Shown here: positions 1-11,686 of the stretch, in pieces
Layout of the letters: every line of letters begins with the position of its first letter
Numbering within the stretch: position 1 is the stretch's first letter
NCBI GenBank assembly: GCA_963978545.1
Contig: OZ021727.1
Location: forward strand, 15,016,743-15,080,742
DNA length: 64,000 bases
Direction of reading: 5' to 3'
DNA from: Linyphia triangularis
Taxonomy: Eukaryota; Arthropoda; Arachnida; Araneae; Linyphiidae
Translations under genes and position numbers: made by a program
The notes under the pieces: generated by a model
What the model was told of the DNA's origin: nothing
Database searches by the model: none
Seen by the model: only the letters and a program-made list of their open reading frames with translations

Positions 1-1739
1 TTACTCGCACATTGATAATTGAATACAAGCCATTACTGTTAGGATGTTATAATTCGTTGAATTGTAGAAGCAACTTTCTGTAAATACAGAGATTTTCCTG
101 CTTTAACTGTAAATTTAAAGTGCGGTGTATTAATACCAAATACTATTCATATGCTCAAAGCAGTCTTTAAATGATGTTGAGTAAAATACAAAAAATCTAT
201 ATTAATTTAAAACTGTTTATTGTTTATAACTGAGTATTAAAAAATAAAAAGAATGTACGGATTTTTAAATAGCGCGTGGTCAAATGCTAAACAGAAAATT
301 TTAAAAATCAATATCTTCCGAACTACCAGAAGTATGACAATGCTATTTTCACACAAAAAATTCAAAAAGATAGCTTTTATTTTCACGACAGGTATCAGTC
401 AATTGAGTGCCCTCAATTTCAAAATACAGCAAATTAGTGTATGCAGCTTGCATTTTGGTGAAACAATTGCTAATACAAGGTACCAAATTCATGGAAGTTT
501 TTTTATATATAAATATAGATTTTTCTAATATTTTTCTGCCGTGAGAAGTAAAATTCTTATAGAATAACCAAATTTTGAGAAGTTAATTCGGAACTCCATA
601 ATATCCATCCGTAGTTGGATTTAAAAATTGCTGGATTGTGTTGTAAATTTTCAATGAATGCTTAGCAATGAGATTAGAGTAAGGACAAGGAAAGGAGCAA
701 TTAATATGAAAACCCAATAAAGTTTTTGAACCATAAATTGAAATACAATTAGTATTTTTGAATTATTGAGGAAAAGAAATGGAAAATAAAGTAAAAATAA
801 AATAAAATTGAAAATCTTTTTTTTTACAGAAAAATGTCATAAAGACCAAGCTAAACAAAGAGGAGAACGCCCAAAGTGCGAACACCAGTAGAAATAGTTC
901 AAATTCAATCTGATACTTAGTCATAGCCTTAAGTACCAGTGCGAGTGCTTTTCATTTTTCGGCTCTCCTGAAAATTTTTCTATTTTGCACTTAGGTCGTT
1001 TTCCATTTCTAGTCCTCAATTTGTATTTAAAATTGTTGTTGTTTAAGGGTATATAAAGTAAATCATCATGCTTAAAAATTAATTAAAAATAATTAACTAA
1101 TAAAGTCATTTTTAAACTTTAATAAGTTGAAACAGATGCACTTTTGTATTCATTGCATTAAGAAATGTAAAAAAACATTATTTTTTACCAAAAATATTGG
1201 CGAAAATATCTGGCTTGTATTGAAGTTTTCATGGATTTTATTTAAACCAACTTCTAAGGAAAAAAAATTAGACACAGAGAAAATCACATATGAAACCACG
1301 GAGGCAAACAACTTTATTTTTTTGAAACTCAATAATATAGCAATAATATTACCTAACGTACCTTTTTGAAGTAAAATAAGTTTGAAAAGTATTTACCAGT
1401 ATTAAAGTGTTTCTTGCACGTTTATAAATCTGTTAAAAATATTACTTATTACTTAGCAAATAGCAAGAAAGAAATTGTAGACACAAATTTCTGTACTTAA
1501 GAAATTTGTCTGCATTATGACGTATTTAAGGATCCACAGTAACTGCTTTACCCGTGGCGTAAAATTGCTTACTTTTGATGTACCTTTCCTTGAAAAGTTT
1601 TAAACAAATAAGTTGGTAAATTTTAAATAGGTTTAATAGATCTTATATCAGATACTGAGGTTTGAGTTTGGTAAAAAATATCATCATAATTTATTTTTTT
1701 GTTAAATCTTATCCAATCCTATAATAATTTTTCCTATCT

Positions 1740-1776
<37 letters not shown>

Positions 1777-3145
1777 GGATTGGGTATTTAAAAAATTATT
1801 ATGAAAAGAACGTTTTAAGGAAGTGTTTTAACCCACTGTGGGTCATGGGCGTATATAAACGGCCTTTGATCCAATGTGTTTCCAGCAACACACAACAATA
1901 TTTAATTTAAAAATAAGATTTAAAATAAAATATTTTTTTAAGTATTTATAATTAGGATGATTTGTTAAAACCCATTTAAAACAAAATAAATAAAACATTA
2001 TTTTAAAAATATATATAATTGAAACAGAAATATAATTAAAAATTTATTTCTCAGAAAACAACTGTACAATTTCGACCATTCCCTGGACGGTCAGATCTCA
2101 TCTTAATCTGTAGGTTATGTGTTACGATTACTTAATAGTATTAATGGAACATCTCTATTAGTTAGATTGAAAGGGTACATTGAAGTTTAAAATAGCGCAT
2201 TTAGAGAAAATCATAGTTACATGTAAAAAGTCATACAATTAATAATTGATAGCTTGCTTTTTTAAAACAAAATATAACAAACTTCTAATTTGAGTAGAAA
2301 CTAAAGTAATACATCAATGTAAAGTACTAGGAAAGCACGACATTTTAGGAACGATTTAATGAGGTCGTGGTGAAAAAGTTTAATTAAAAATATTTAATTA
2401 CCATAAACCACTTACGAAAGGCATATTATCTTTTTTTCAGGAATTATTGCTGCATATATATGGTAAAAGAGGAGGATAATCTTTGGTTTGTGTACTAAGC
2501 CTTTAAACAAGTTCGGAAGGATTTTATAACCTCTATCCTGGAATTTTAAAAAGGCATGTTCAACCTTTGAAAGTGTTTGTAGCTAAAATAATCGTACGAG
2601 GCCCAATTACTTAGGAGGGGGGGGGGGGGGAGAGAGATGGTAAGTTGTCCATAAAATTTTTTCATAACACTAAAGTAAAAAAATATAATGAATTAAGTTA
2701 AAGAAATCATTGAACAAAACTTAAGAAAAGTACACGGAATAATGTCTTTTGAAAATATTTTTATACAACATGTGTAAACAAAATTAGCTGTTTGTTTAGG
2801 ATCACCATTATATATCTTTTAAAATACAGGACAGACACAGAAAGTTTGAGATGTTAACCTCCGATTTTTTTCTTTTATAATTGCATAATTGTTGTATTAA
2901 GTTATGAAGATCTGCAATGTAAAATAGAAATGGGTACTTAGAAATGAAAATAACGTACTCAATCTAAAGACGTAATTATATAAAATTAAGACAGAATTAT
3001 CTAATAATAAGAACAATAAAAATTTATAAACACTTTAGTGTAAGGTTTCGTGGAAATATGGAAATGCTCAAAGATCTTACTTTTATTTACTACGAAATTG
3101 TTATTTTCCAAAAGTGACTAATCAGTGAATGCAGTTTACATTACA
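1..3145. other. AT-rich noncoding stretch
   Basis: No coding region is supported. The frames at 253-528 and 1127-1369 are low-complexity, K/F/I-rich and without recognisable motifs. A poly-T run lies at 1743-1771 and a G-run near 2617-2630. A TATA-like string (GTATATAAACGG) near 1852 follows a short palindrome (ACCCACTGTGGGT); I could not tie a transcript to it. The text around 2455-2600 shares short phrases (CTTTGGTTTGTGTACTAAG; GTGTTTGTAGCTAAAATAAT) with 4840 and 6138, so diverged dispersed repeats are present. Confidence 0.6.
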
Positions 3146-3422
3146 TTAACCCTTGGTCAGTCGCGTGGTTGACAAATGTCCCTAAGAATCAATTTCTCAA
3201 CAGATGGTAGCCCATGATCAAAGCCTTCTTACATTCTTTTTCAAGTAATTTTAAAAATATTTTTTAATTTTTACATTATTCTGTTCAATAATGTTGAGTT
3301 TTCAATTGAAATACCCACTTTACTTTGATATTTGGTAACATATTTAATGGTATGCACGAACATTTGAATTTGGGGGACATTTGTCCCCAAGCCAAAAGGT
3401 TGCGCGCCCAACCAATGGTTAA
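3146..3422. mobile_element. piggyBac-like MITE with TTAA target sites (MITE-1)
   Basis: A 269-bp non-coding element (3150-3418) is bracketed by TTAA at 3146-3149 and 3419-3422. The left end reads CCCTTGGTCAGTCGCG and the right end, reverse-complemented, reads CCATTGGTTGGGCGCG. A subterminal GACAAATGTCCC occurs near both ends in inverted orientation, with its own palindrome GGGGACATTTGTCCCC on the right. TTAA duplication and C-rich starts are typical of the piggyBac superfamily. There is no transposase, so it would be non-autonomous. The frame at 3271-3459 crosses the right end and is not a gene. Confidence 0.7.
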
Positions 3423-5040
3423 GGAAATAATTTGCAATACATAGCGCAAAAATATACATAGTTCAATTAAATTGTGTTTTTACAAAATGCACCAGTATCG
3501 TAATTCAGACTCTTTTATGATTCGGGTCAAGAGAATACTTCCCACATTTGCTTTAGAATTGTAAGAGTAATTTCCGGGATTTAAAGAAACTGGTAGGCCC
3601 ATGTGAAACACATGTGAATTCTGCTAGTTGAATGTTGTTTATAACATGAATTAATTTGTTGGTAGTACATAAAAGTTAATTATTGTTGTTCTATTACAAA
3701 GAGATGCAATGAAACTTGCTTTGGAAAGAAGAACTCGGCATGGCACGACTCGTGTAGCAGACCGGTCTGGTAAAAAACATTATACCGTGTAGCTATCATC
3801 ATAAAGTATACAATTAATTTTTTTAACATTGAAATTCGAATCATCGACAAATAATTAAATGAATTGTTTAAAGTACGGCAGAGGAGATTATTTCCGGGTC
3901 AATTTGACGCCTCCCTAACATAAAGTGCTCTCTATATAGAGTCCTCCCCCCCTTTTCTTAGAGTTCAAAATGACTCTATACTTAGAGTCCCTTCACTGGA
4001 ATAATCTTAGCATCATCTCATAGAGTGCAAAATAAAAATAAAAAGTTAACTGATGACTTTCAAACAAATAACACAGTAAACAATTATAAACAAACTATTA
4101 CAAAAAGTGGATATCTTAACCTTTCAATTGATGAATCATTTGTAAATTTTACATAAAATGGGATCGTTATAAAAGTACTGACCAGAAATAATGTATACAA
4201 TTTACAGGTGATTTAAATTACAGATTGCCTATAATTAAAGTTTCTAACTGTTCCTTAACTTTTTTTTTGTCACTGGGAAAAAGTTCAGCAAAACAATTAG
4301 TTCTAAATTTCACTACTAGAGGGCAATTTATAACTTTTTCTGGATTTTTTACTTCACGTAGTACATACAAAAGTGCTATAGCATTAGTTTATGTAATTAA
4401 AATTAAATCTAGTTCAATATGTAGTTACTTAATTTTTTAATATCCTGAACTCTTAAAACAAAGTGATAAATTTTTAAAGCATTTGTAATCCAAATTAATT
4501 TTCAAAAGAAGTACCAATGTCAAAGTTTTTTTAGCACTTTTATAGCCCTTTCTAAAGCATTACCAAGTAGGGCGATCTCTTTTAATGTTTGCTTTGTTGT
4601 AAACGCGAATTTTTTTAAATAAAAAAAAAAAAAATGTGTGAAATATTGATTTAAAATAGAGAATGGCTTTGATTTACTTCATGGAATATGAGAATTTATC
4701 ACATATTCCAAGAAGTTCACAACAAGAGGAAAAATAGAAATCTTAAGAGAAAAAAAGTGCAGGAAATCACTACTTAAGGGCATTGTTTAACGTTTTCAGG
4801 GTTCATTATTGCATACAGTATGCTAAAAAAAGCTGTACAGCTTTGGTTTGTGTACTAAGAATTCAAAATAGTTCTGGTTTGCGTACTAAAAATTCAAACT
4901 AGTTCAATATGAAATCACTTTATTTTCGGAAATTCTCAAATCACACAACAAGAAACGTTCAGTTGTTTAACCGTTTACTTACTCAAAATGACTTTTAAAT
5001 GCAGTCAGTTTTACTTTCAATTATAGAGTAATAAAAGTAT
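3423..5040. other. AT-rich noncoding with a dispersed repeat copy
   Basis: No gene seen. The segment 3706-3880 is a copy of a repeat also present at 10508-10660. Between 3925 and 4027 the motif TAGAGT/ACTCTA recurs several times, including a near-palindromic CTCTATATAGAG. A C-run lies near 3947-3953. The short frame 4225-4440 is low complexity. Confidence 0.5.
3706..3880 (+). repeat. Dispersed repeat R, copy A
   Basis: It shares the order of blocks ATGAAACTTG, GGAAAG, AGAACTCGG, GTCTGGT, TTTTTTAACATT and GAATTG(T/C)TTAAA with 10508-10660 in the same orientation. Function and full length are unknown. It may be the end of an old transposon. Confidence 0.5.
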
Positions 5041-5830
5041 TGTGTGTGTGCATTCGGTAAAAAAAAATTATTCAGAAGATGGTCTAGAAAAAATAGCTGG
5101 TTGTGTGTTTCTCTCTCTGTGTGTGTGTCTCTCTCTGTGTGTGTGTGTCTTTCTCTCTGTGTGTGTGTCTCTCTCTCTGAGAGTGTATCCGTGGTCAGCA
5201 TAACTTTCGAAACTATTGATCTACGATGTTCAAATTTTGAATACGTCTGAGTTAGTGTTGGCCAAAGGACTTGTATTAAAGTTTTTGTCAAAGTTGAGCA
5301 TGAGTATAAATTAGTAGTCACTGAAAAATTAATGTTTTTCAGAAATTACCAAAAAGTGGCTCGAATGATTGTAATCAAAATCGTTAATACCTTTTAATGT
5401 ACTCTAAGCATCTCCCTCTAAGAAATTTCCGTAGGAATGTGAAAAAGACGTAGCGATTTGAGAAAAGAATGCCTTTAACACAGAGTTCTCGTCCCTTGAG
5501 CATCGCCATTCAACGACTGTTTCTCCTCTGTTTCACTTACATAAAAGGATGTCGTAATATTTATCTATATACATATTGCCAATTTCACTGATTTGGTCAT
5601 GTTTTTTTTTTATTTTTGGTTAGTGTAATAATTATCACCCAAAATATCGCCAAACTGAGCATTTTTTTTTTTTTTTTTTTTTTTTAAATGATAGAAATAA
5701 GAAAACGAAAATGGTAAATTAAACCAATCTATGATAAATTTAAATATGGTGACCAGTATTAAGTGTGATTGAAAATTGTGCGATGTTCCTCGCCCCTAGT
5801 TTTCATGTACTGTTTTAGTTTAAATACTTT
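5041..5830 (+). repeat. Dispersed repeat family F, long copy 1
   Basis: This is about 790 bp homologous along its length, in the same orientation, to 61321-62090. Anchors in order are CATTCGGTAA, TCTAGAAAAAA, the TCTG/TGTG simple block, GTGGTCAGCATAACT, GTCA(C/T)TGAAAAA, TCTAA(A/G)CATC(T/C)CC, AGAGTT, CTTGAGCAT, TTTCACTTA, AAAATATCGCCAAACTG and CGATGTTCC. No open frame spans it. A poly-T at 5662-5685 sits where copy 2 has only seven T. It lacks the decayed gene that follows copy 2. Confidence 0.75.
5101..5180 (+). repeat. Compound TCTC/TGTG microsatellite inside family F
   Basis: Alternating (TC)n and (TG)n blocks run from about 5109 to 5178. At the same position family F copy 2 has only TCTGTCTGTGTGTCTGTGG, so this array grew from a short seed inside the repeat. 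The frames 5044-5250 (+) and 4995-5321 (-) are products of this simple sequence. Confidence 0.85.
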
Positions 5831-6223
5831 GAAACTTTGAAATCCACATCTATAAGGTTCGCTCCTCAGTTGTTGGATAGCAGCACAATACAATTTTTTT
5901 TATATGAAAACACATGGACAATTTTCATTCTTCTATACATCCTACTATGTCCTACATAGGCTTATATACTAGTCTTGGGCAAGTTCCCAAAGAGAAATAA
6001 GCCTGTGCTGCCATTCAACAATTGAAGAACAAACTCCATAGAAGTGGATTTTAAATTCTCAATGGATCTCAAAGAGATTAAATCAATACCATGAAAAGTG
6101 AAGGGATTTATGAATCCCGTCAGCAAATAAAGGGTTGAAGTGTTTGTAGCTAAAATAATCACACGCGGTGCGATGAGTTAAAGGTATTACAAAGTTTGTT
6201 CTCGAGATAGAACAGGCCCAAAG
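5831..6223. other. Unclassified stretch after family F
   Basis: No gene supported. The minus frame 5962-6162 has no motif I recognise and no ATG context worth calling. The phrase GTGTTTGTAGCTAAAATAAT near 6138 also occurs at 2568, which marks dispersed repeat material. Confidence 0.4.
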
Positions 6224-6581
6224 TTAACCCAATGACATACAAATAAAATGCGCGTATAAATAAATGCGGATAATTTCAGAGCTTTCATTGCGGTTCTTTC
6301 TGTTTACTTGTTTGCCGATGCGATTTTTTTTAATCGGTACTGTTGAGAGGTGGAAAGTATCTTCAACAGTCTAAACAAAACAGCATCGAAGCACGACGGA
6401 CCAAAACATGTAATCTAATAATACACAGCCCAGTGTTCACCGAAGACAGTTCTTGACGTCTCGGAGACGTCAAAGTATACAATGGCAAATGAAATGAATG
6501 ACGTCTCGGAGACGTCAAAGTATACAATGGCACATAAAATGAATGACGTCTCCGAGACGTGTTTGCATGTCAAGGGGTTAA
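6224..6581. mobile_element. piggyBac-like MITE with three internal near-palindromes (MITE-2)
   Basis: TTAA at 6224-6227 and 6578-6581 flanks a 350-bp element. The left terminus is CCCAATGACATACAAA. The reverse complement of the right end is CCCCTTGACATGCAAA. Inside the right half, GACGTCTCGGAGACGTC occurs at 6455-6471 and 6500-6516, and a slightly altered, truncated form at 6545-6560. The period is 45 bp and the linker AAAGTATACAATGGCA is shared. There is no coding capacity. TTAA target use points to piggyBac-type mobilisation. Confidence 0.7.
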
Positions 6582-9000
6582 ATGAATAAAAAAATTAAGT
6601 GAATTCAGGTATGAGGTTCGTACAGGTGAAACAGTCGAAAATAAGAAGCTGATAACATTTATGCACTTGTTAGAAAATAATTAGTTATTTTTGTGGAGGA
6701 TCATTAGCATTAAAACTGTCGATCCAACTTAGGAACGTGACTTCAGTACCTGAACTTAAGAATCCCATAACACATATAATATCGTTTTATAAGTAATATT
6801 AAGCTTTGTCGGATGATTTGAAGTAAAAGAAATTGTTTATACTAATAAACAAGTTTCATTGTAGCAGTGACTGTTACTAAAAAACGGATTTTACAGGTTT
6901 TCAGATATATCTGCTCATAATTTCCTATACATATGTCTCTGAAATCATTATATGAAATGAGGATTTTAAAAACTGCTTGATAACAAAGATTTGTGTTTAA
7001 CAAATGAAAAATAAGTTTTTGCACTACAATGCCCAATGTGCTAAAAGCTTGAACAGAAAATGCTTTTCAGAAAGAACCTTAACAAGATTCGAATCTCTTT
7101 ATGTATAGAAGCGACGATACTAGTCTGGAAAGTTCAATGTTTTTTTCTATAAAGGCAGTAAACTTTACCTATATAGATAGATACTATTTGGAAAATATAA
7201 CTTCCTGAGTATTTGGCATTTTTTATTAAGCAAAATATTCTAAAATTGGTGAATTCAAGGATACAATTAGTTACTCAACCTCTAAGTTCAAACTGGATAT
7301 CACAGTTTGAAGATGAGAAATTACCATAAATATTTGAAACTAACGAAGAAATTACGAATAAAAAATACACGATTATTTGATTATTAAATTAGGTAATGAA
7401 TTTTTCTTTGCTTTACCTAAATGAATTCAACTATGCAAAATGATTACTCCCGACATTTTCTAAAAAAAAAACAATTGGCAACATTGTCTCCGAGTAGACT
7501 GTATATCTAAACATAACAAGAGAGATGCTATCAAGTAATAATTTCTCTCAAAAACTAGGAAACGTCCAACGGGACTCTGCGATTATGGAAAAACAGTTAT
7601 TTCTCAGTAGTATTAAGATTAATAAAATATGACGTATTCAAAAGCTGAGCAAACTCTCGTTTGAGTTAATGAACATATAGTTTTAACAAGTTTTTATTTT
7701 TTTATTTTTTTTATTTTTAAAAAAGAAGAAAGAAAGAAGGGGGGGGGGGGGAAAGCATCTGAGGATATGTTTATTTGAATTCAGGAACATGTAGAGAAAT
7801 ACTAAGTATCAAAAAATTGGATAAACGCCAAAATATGAGGGGAAAAGCGGTATTGGAGAATACACATGATTGGTTAAAAATATAAATAAAAAGTGGCAAT
7901 GTTAAATACATGTTTATGGTGATAGTACCAAATTTATGAAAAAATGTTGCTTCGAAACTTTCGATGGTAACGTTTAGTTTATAAAAAATGTTGGAATTTT
8001 GTTGGCAAGATGTGCTTATTGGTTCATTCAAACACTTTTTCCGTTACTTTTCTGATTATTAACATGTTATCTAAATTATTAATGCGTCAACTAGTTGACA
8101 TGTTGATAATTAGGATTGACAAACATGGAAGTTATGTCCCGGTATTCCTTTTGAAATTAAAATTAAAACTATTTTATACGTTAAATAATAGCATTTAAGC
8201 ATTTATTTTGAATATTAAATAATAAAATGCATTTATGCTATACACAAAATGTTTCAATGCGCTTAGAAAACATATTATGGGGAGAGTACCTGAATAGAGT
8301 GGACTGTCACGTTAAAAACACTTTTTATTTTTGAAAATGTTTAAATATATTTTTCAAATTTCAATAGAGTTCATGAATTGTGAAATAATAAAAAAAAGTG
8401 TAGGTAGATTATTAATATATGAAAATCTTTATTAGAGAGTGTGTTTAACTTGAAATATCTACTTTAAAGCTACATTTGGAATTGAAACATACTTAATGAA
8501 GAGAGTTTATATATTCCGAAAAGTCAGAAAGATATCTAGTTACAAAACGTAAGATGAAGATTAGTTGAGATTTATAATAAGCAATTTAAGGGATAAATAG
8601 TGTTTACTCTTACAGATCCTAGGGTATTTGAATAGAGGTTAATTATATTGCTATTTTTTTTTTACAAAATTTGGCATAATCTCTCAAGTAATTGGAATGG
8701 ATAATATGGATTTTAAAAAGTTTTTTACACACATATTTGAAAGTTTAAATGATTATTTTAAATAGTGAAAATTGGTGAATGGCTAAAAATTTTGATGATA
8801 TTTGGTATAATAGGATAATTGAAGGATTAATTCATAGATACATATTACAATTCTAACTAAAATATTATTTCAATTATGATTTCTATTAAAAAAAAAATAA
8901 TAACACATATTATAAAAATGCAATTTTCCTTCCTCACCTGATTTTTCATTTGAAACTATTTTCTTTTAAACAAAACGTCTTCCAATTAATATCAATAAAT
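6582..9000. other. AT-rich desert
   Basis: No gene, RNA or complete mobile element could be supported. A G-run lies at about 7740-7751 after an A/G-rich tract. The frames at 6842-7036, 7771-8031 and 8010-8198 are short, composition-driven and overlap on opposite strands. Confidence 0.55.
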
Positions 9001-9010
9001 ATTCAGATTA

Positions 9011-9225
9011 TCAATTGAAACAAATACCATCCCTTAGGCACTGAAACAGACTCACCGATATCATGGTCACCAGCACGACTGACCCATCAATGAACGAATT
9101 CCAGAAAAATCCAGCGAAACAAATTTGGTCCAAAACAAAACCAAAACATGCCGCCACTTCGCTTTCACTATAACCACGCAATTTCGCCCACACATTTCGA
9201 GTATTCCGAGAATTCTTCGATCAGT
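9011..9225 (-). other. Candidate first exon ending in a GTGAGT splice donor
   Basis: Reading the minus strand, the GC-richer segment ends at 9056 in ...ATGATATCG followed by GTGAGT (9055-9050), a consensus splice donor. The ATG nine bases before the donor sits in ACCATGA, a good initiation context, so a first coding exon beginning Met-Ile-Ser is possible. A longer frame open from about 9220 to the donor has no ATG. I do not recognise the product. Higher GC and CpG than the surroundings and a strong motif just upstream (9233-9250) fit a 5' exon of a minus-strand gene whose remaining exons lie to the left. This is inference only. Confidence 0.3.
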
Positions 9226-9232
9226 TTAGCGA

Positions 9233-9250
9233 CCACCGCCAGGGGGCGCA
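9233..9250 (+). promoter_or_regulatory. CTCF-like motif
   Basis: CCACCGCCAGGGGGCGCA contains the CCAGGGGGCGC core characteristic of CTCF sites in animals. It lies in a GC-rich patch about 180 bp upstream, in minus-strand sense, of the candidate splice donor. A single motif match does not prove binding. Confidence 0.45.
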
Positions 9251-9330
9251 ATCGTGAGGTCACGAAAGAGTGAGTGAATGGTGGGCTTTCCCCCTAAACA
9301 GCCCGTTGTCTACTTTACGTTTCCCAGGTC

Positions 9331-10507
9331 CTCAGTCTAGGCTAGTTTTATTTTTCGCCCTGGTGGTTATTATGATAATTATAATTGATTTCCTAGTAAA
9401 ACGGTATTGCTTCTCTTTTAACTTAATGAGATTGTAAAATGTGAGGATACGAAGTTCGTGTGTATGTTAGTGGACATTAGAATATTCAGTAATTTAAGGT
9501 ATACATATACATTAGGAATTGCGAAATTGGACTGAAGTATGCGTTTTTGTTTTTTTCATTTTAAAATATTCCCGGATTTTCATTACCTTTAAAATGATAC
9601 CATTTTCTTTCTGATACTAAAATTACTTTTTGAATTACAGTGAGTTTTGCGAACCTGTTTTATATCACATTAGTTAGTGTTGTAAACTTTAAACGCGTTT
9701 TCTGAAGAAGGACATTTCGGTGTTATATGACTTTTCGCCAACGGTCATAACTTAATTACAAATGATCCGATTTACAAATTCTAATTTTGCTTTTTAAACA
9801 ATAGTTTTGAATGTGTTTCCTACTAGAATCTAATATATATTGTTATAAACAATTTTTTATATATATTTTAATCTTAATTTTTTGATGAAAACTATGTATT
9901 TTTTAAAACGAAATTCACAATTATTTTTGGCAACATGCGTAGATATAATATCTTTTATTTGCAATAATAATCATACCTCTAAGCTAATTACAAGTTTATT
10001 TATGTCCATTCTAATAATGCCCTAATTAGTCATTTTATTTGCAATTAGCTATTTAAAAAATTAACGGAAAAAAAGTTTATGTATTAAAATGCATAATTTT
10101 TAATTCTGATATACTGCCAAAAAATTTGAAATTATAACATAAAAATTAAAGAAAATTATCTCTTGTGTATGTAAAATTTTAAGGAACTGTCGTTGTTGAA
10201 TTTCCATTGGAATCTTCTGTTTGATACTATTATGAACGTGGGGAGTGTTTTTTTTAGGCGCAACCTTATTATTGTTGTCAGAAAAATATAAAAACGTACA
10301 TTTATCAATATCTTTACATTAACTATACATTTTCTGCAAAACAAACCCAATATTTGGATAAGAAAATTCTTGCCACAGAACTCGAAGCTTCATTTGTTTT
10401 TATATATTTTCGAAATATATTTGACGCAAGTGAAGTTAAGATTGCTGAAATGAATTATTTTTTGGAATATTATAGGAGTAAAATATTGTAATCTATTGCT
10501 GAGAACT
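9331..10507. other. AT-rich noncoding
   Basis: Nothing codable or structured was identified. The minus frame 10156-10350 is K/I/F-rich without motifs. Confidence 0.5.
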
Positions 10508-10660
10508 ATAATGAAACTTGATTGGAAAGCAGAACTCGGTAAGCTGATCAGTCTGGTGATAAATCGGACACCTTATATCCCCCACAGAGTATCCAATATA
10601 ACTTTTTTAACATTTAAGTTTGATTTGTTAGCAAATTAAGGGAATTGCTTAAAACGGAGA
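10508..10660 (+). repeat. Dispersed repeat R, copy B
   Basis: Diverged homologue of 3706-3880 in the same orientation. See that entry for the shared blocks. Confidence 0.5.
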
Positions 10661-10811
10661 ATTGTATTTTAGGGTAGCAGTATGCAATGGAAATTGGGAA
10701 TTTCGGTAAATTGGTTATTTTCAGATTATCTGGCGCCGTCAGCAACACGAAGGCTATAATGCGCCGAAACATTCGTCATTTGATAACCCAGCATACATTT
10801 ACAAACACCCA

Positions 10812-10888
10812 TGCCTTACACGGGACTCGAACCCGCAACCTCGTGGTCTAGAAGCTAGCACGCTAACCATTATACCGTTTGGTCGGCA
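10812..10888 (-). tRNA. tRNA-like sequence (pseudo-tRNA or SINE head)
   Basis: On the minus strand this has a D-arm-like block GGTATAATGGTTAGC, a loop-like CTTCTAG (would-be anticodon TCT, Arg) and an excellent B box in GCGGGTTCGAGTCCCGT with a foldable T arm. The acceptor ends pair at TGCC/GGCA only, and the anticodon stem does not pair properly, so it is probably not a functional tRNA. It may be the tRNA-related head of a SINE, whose body would continue toward lower coordinates. Confidence 0.5.
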
Positions 10889-11646
10889 GAATTTCGGTAA
10901 AAATAAACGTTTTAGTTTTTTGATCTAAAATATTCTCGAACTAGGTAGATTAAAATGGTACTATATTATTTATGATAGTCAAAATTCTTTTAAAACTACA
11001 TTCATTTTTATGAAGGTACATAATGTTAAAGGATCGCTACCGCAAACTTCAAATTCAATTTGTCAGGAACTAGGTTGCGGCAGTGTAAGACTTTTTTTCC
11101 CCAATAACTTGAGTTTGAATCAACAAATTAAATAATTTTTAATGTAAATTAAAGTGTATAATACAGCGTAGGTAAACTACTAGGATCTAATAGATTAATT
11201 TTTAACTTAATTTCAAATCTTGATGTTTCTATAAAAAGTGTGAAATTTGAAATACTTTAAAAACAAAATTTCATTAAAAAAGCTAAGTTATATTTATAAT
11301 TTGTGTAGGTTCCCTGTAGCAAGTTATTGTGTTTCATTCACAATAAAAAATTCTAAATAAACTTCAAATTGAGTTATGACTGGTGCAATTAAACCTGAAT
11401 TAAGAAATTGTATTTTAATTAATAAATTAAATATCATCAAATGAAGGAACTTTTTATGCAGATATATGAGTTTTATAGCACTTGTTAATCGGGAAAAAAT
11501 AAATGAACTTTTTTCCAATGAGTACTGGTATTTTAAAACAGTAATGTTTTTAGTCATTGTAATTTAAAGGAGAAGAAATTATCCTTGCCAGACCAAATCG
11601 GTACATCCCCTGTATATCTAAAAAAAAAATTCTTCCCATAGAGTAC

Positions 11647-11686
<40 letters not shown>

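Noticed and set aside
4995..5321. 108-codon minus and 68-codon plus frames
   Set aside because: They derive from the TC/TG microsatellite within family F.
9011..9193. 60-codon minus-strand coding sequence
   Set aside because: It begins at GTG, not ATG, and reads through a consensus splice donor at 9055-9050. Reported instead as a candidate exon.
10812..10888. Functional tRNA-Arg
   Set aside because: The B box is excellent, but the acceptor and anticodon stems do not pair well enough. Kept only as tRNA-like.
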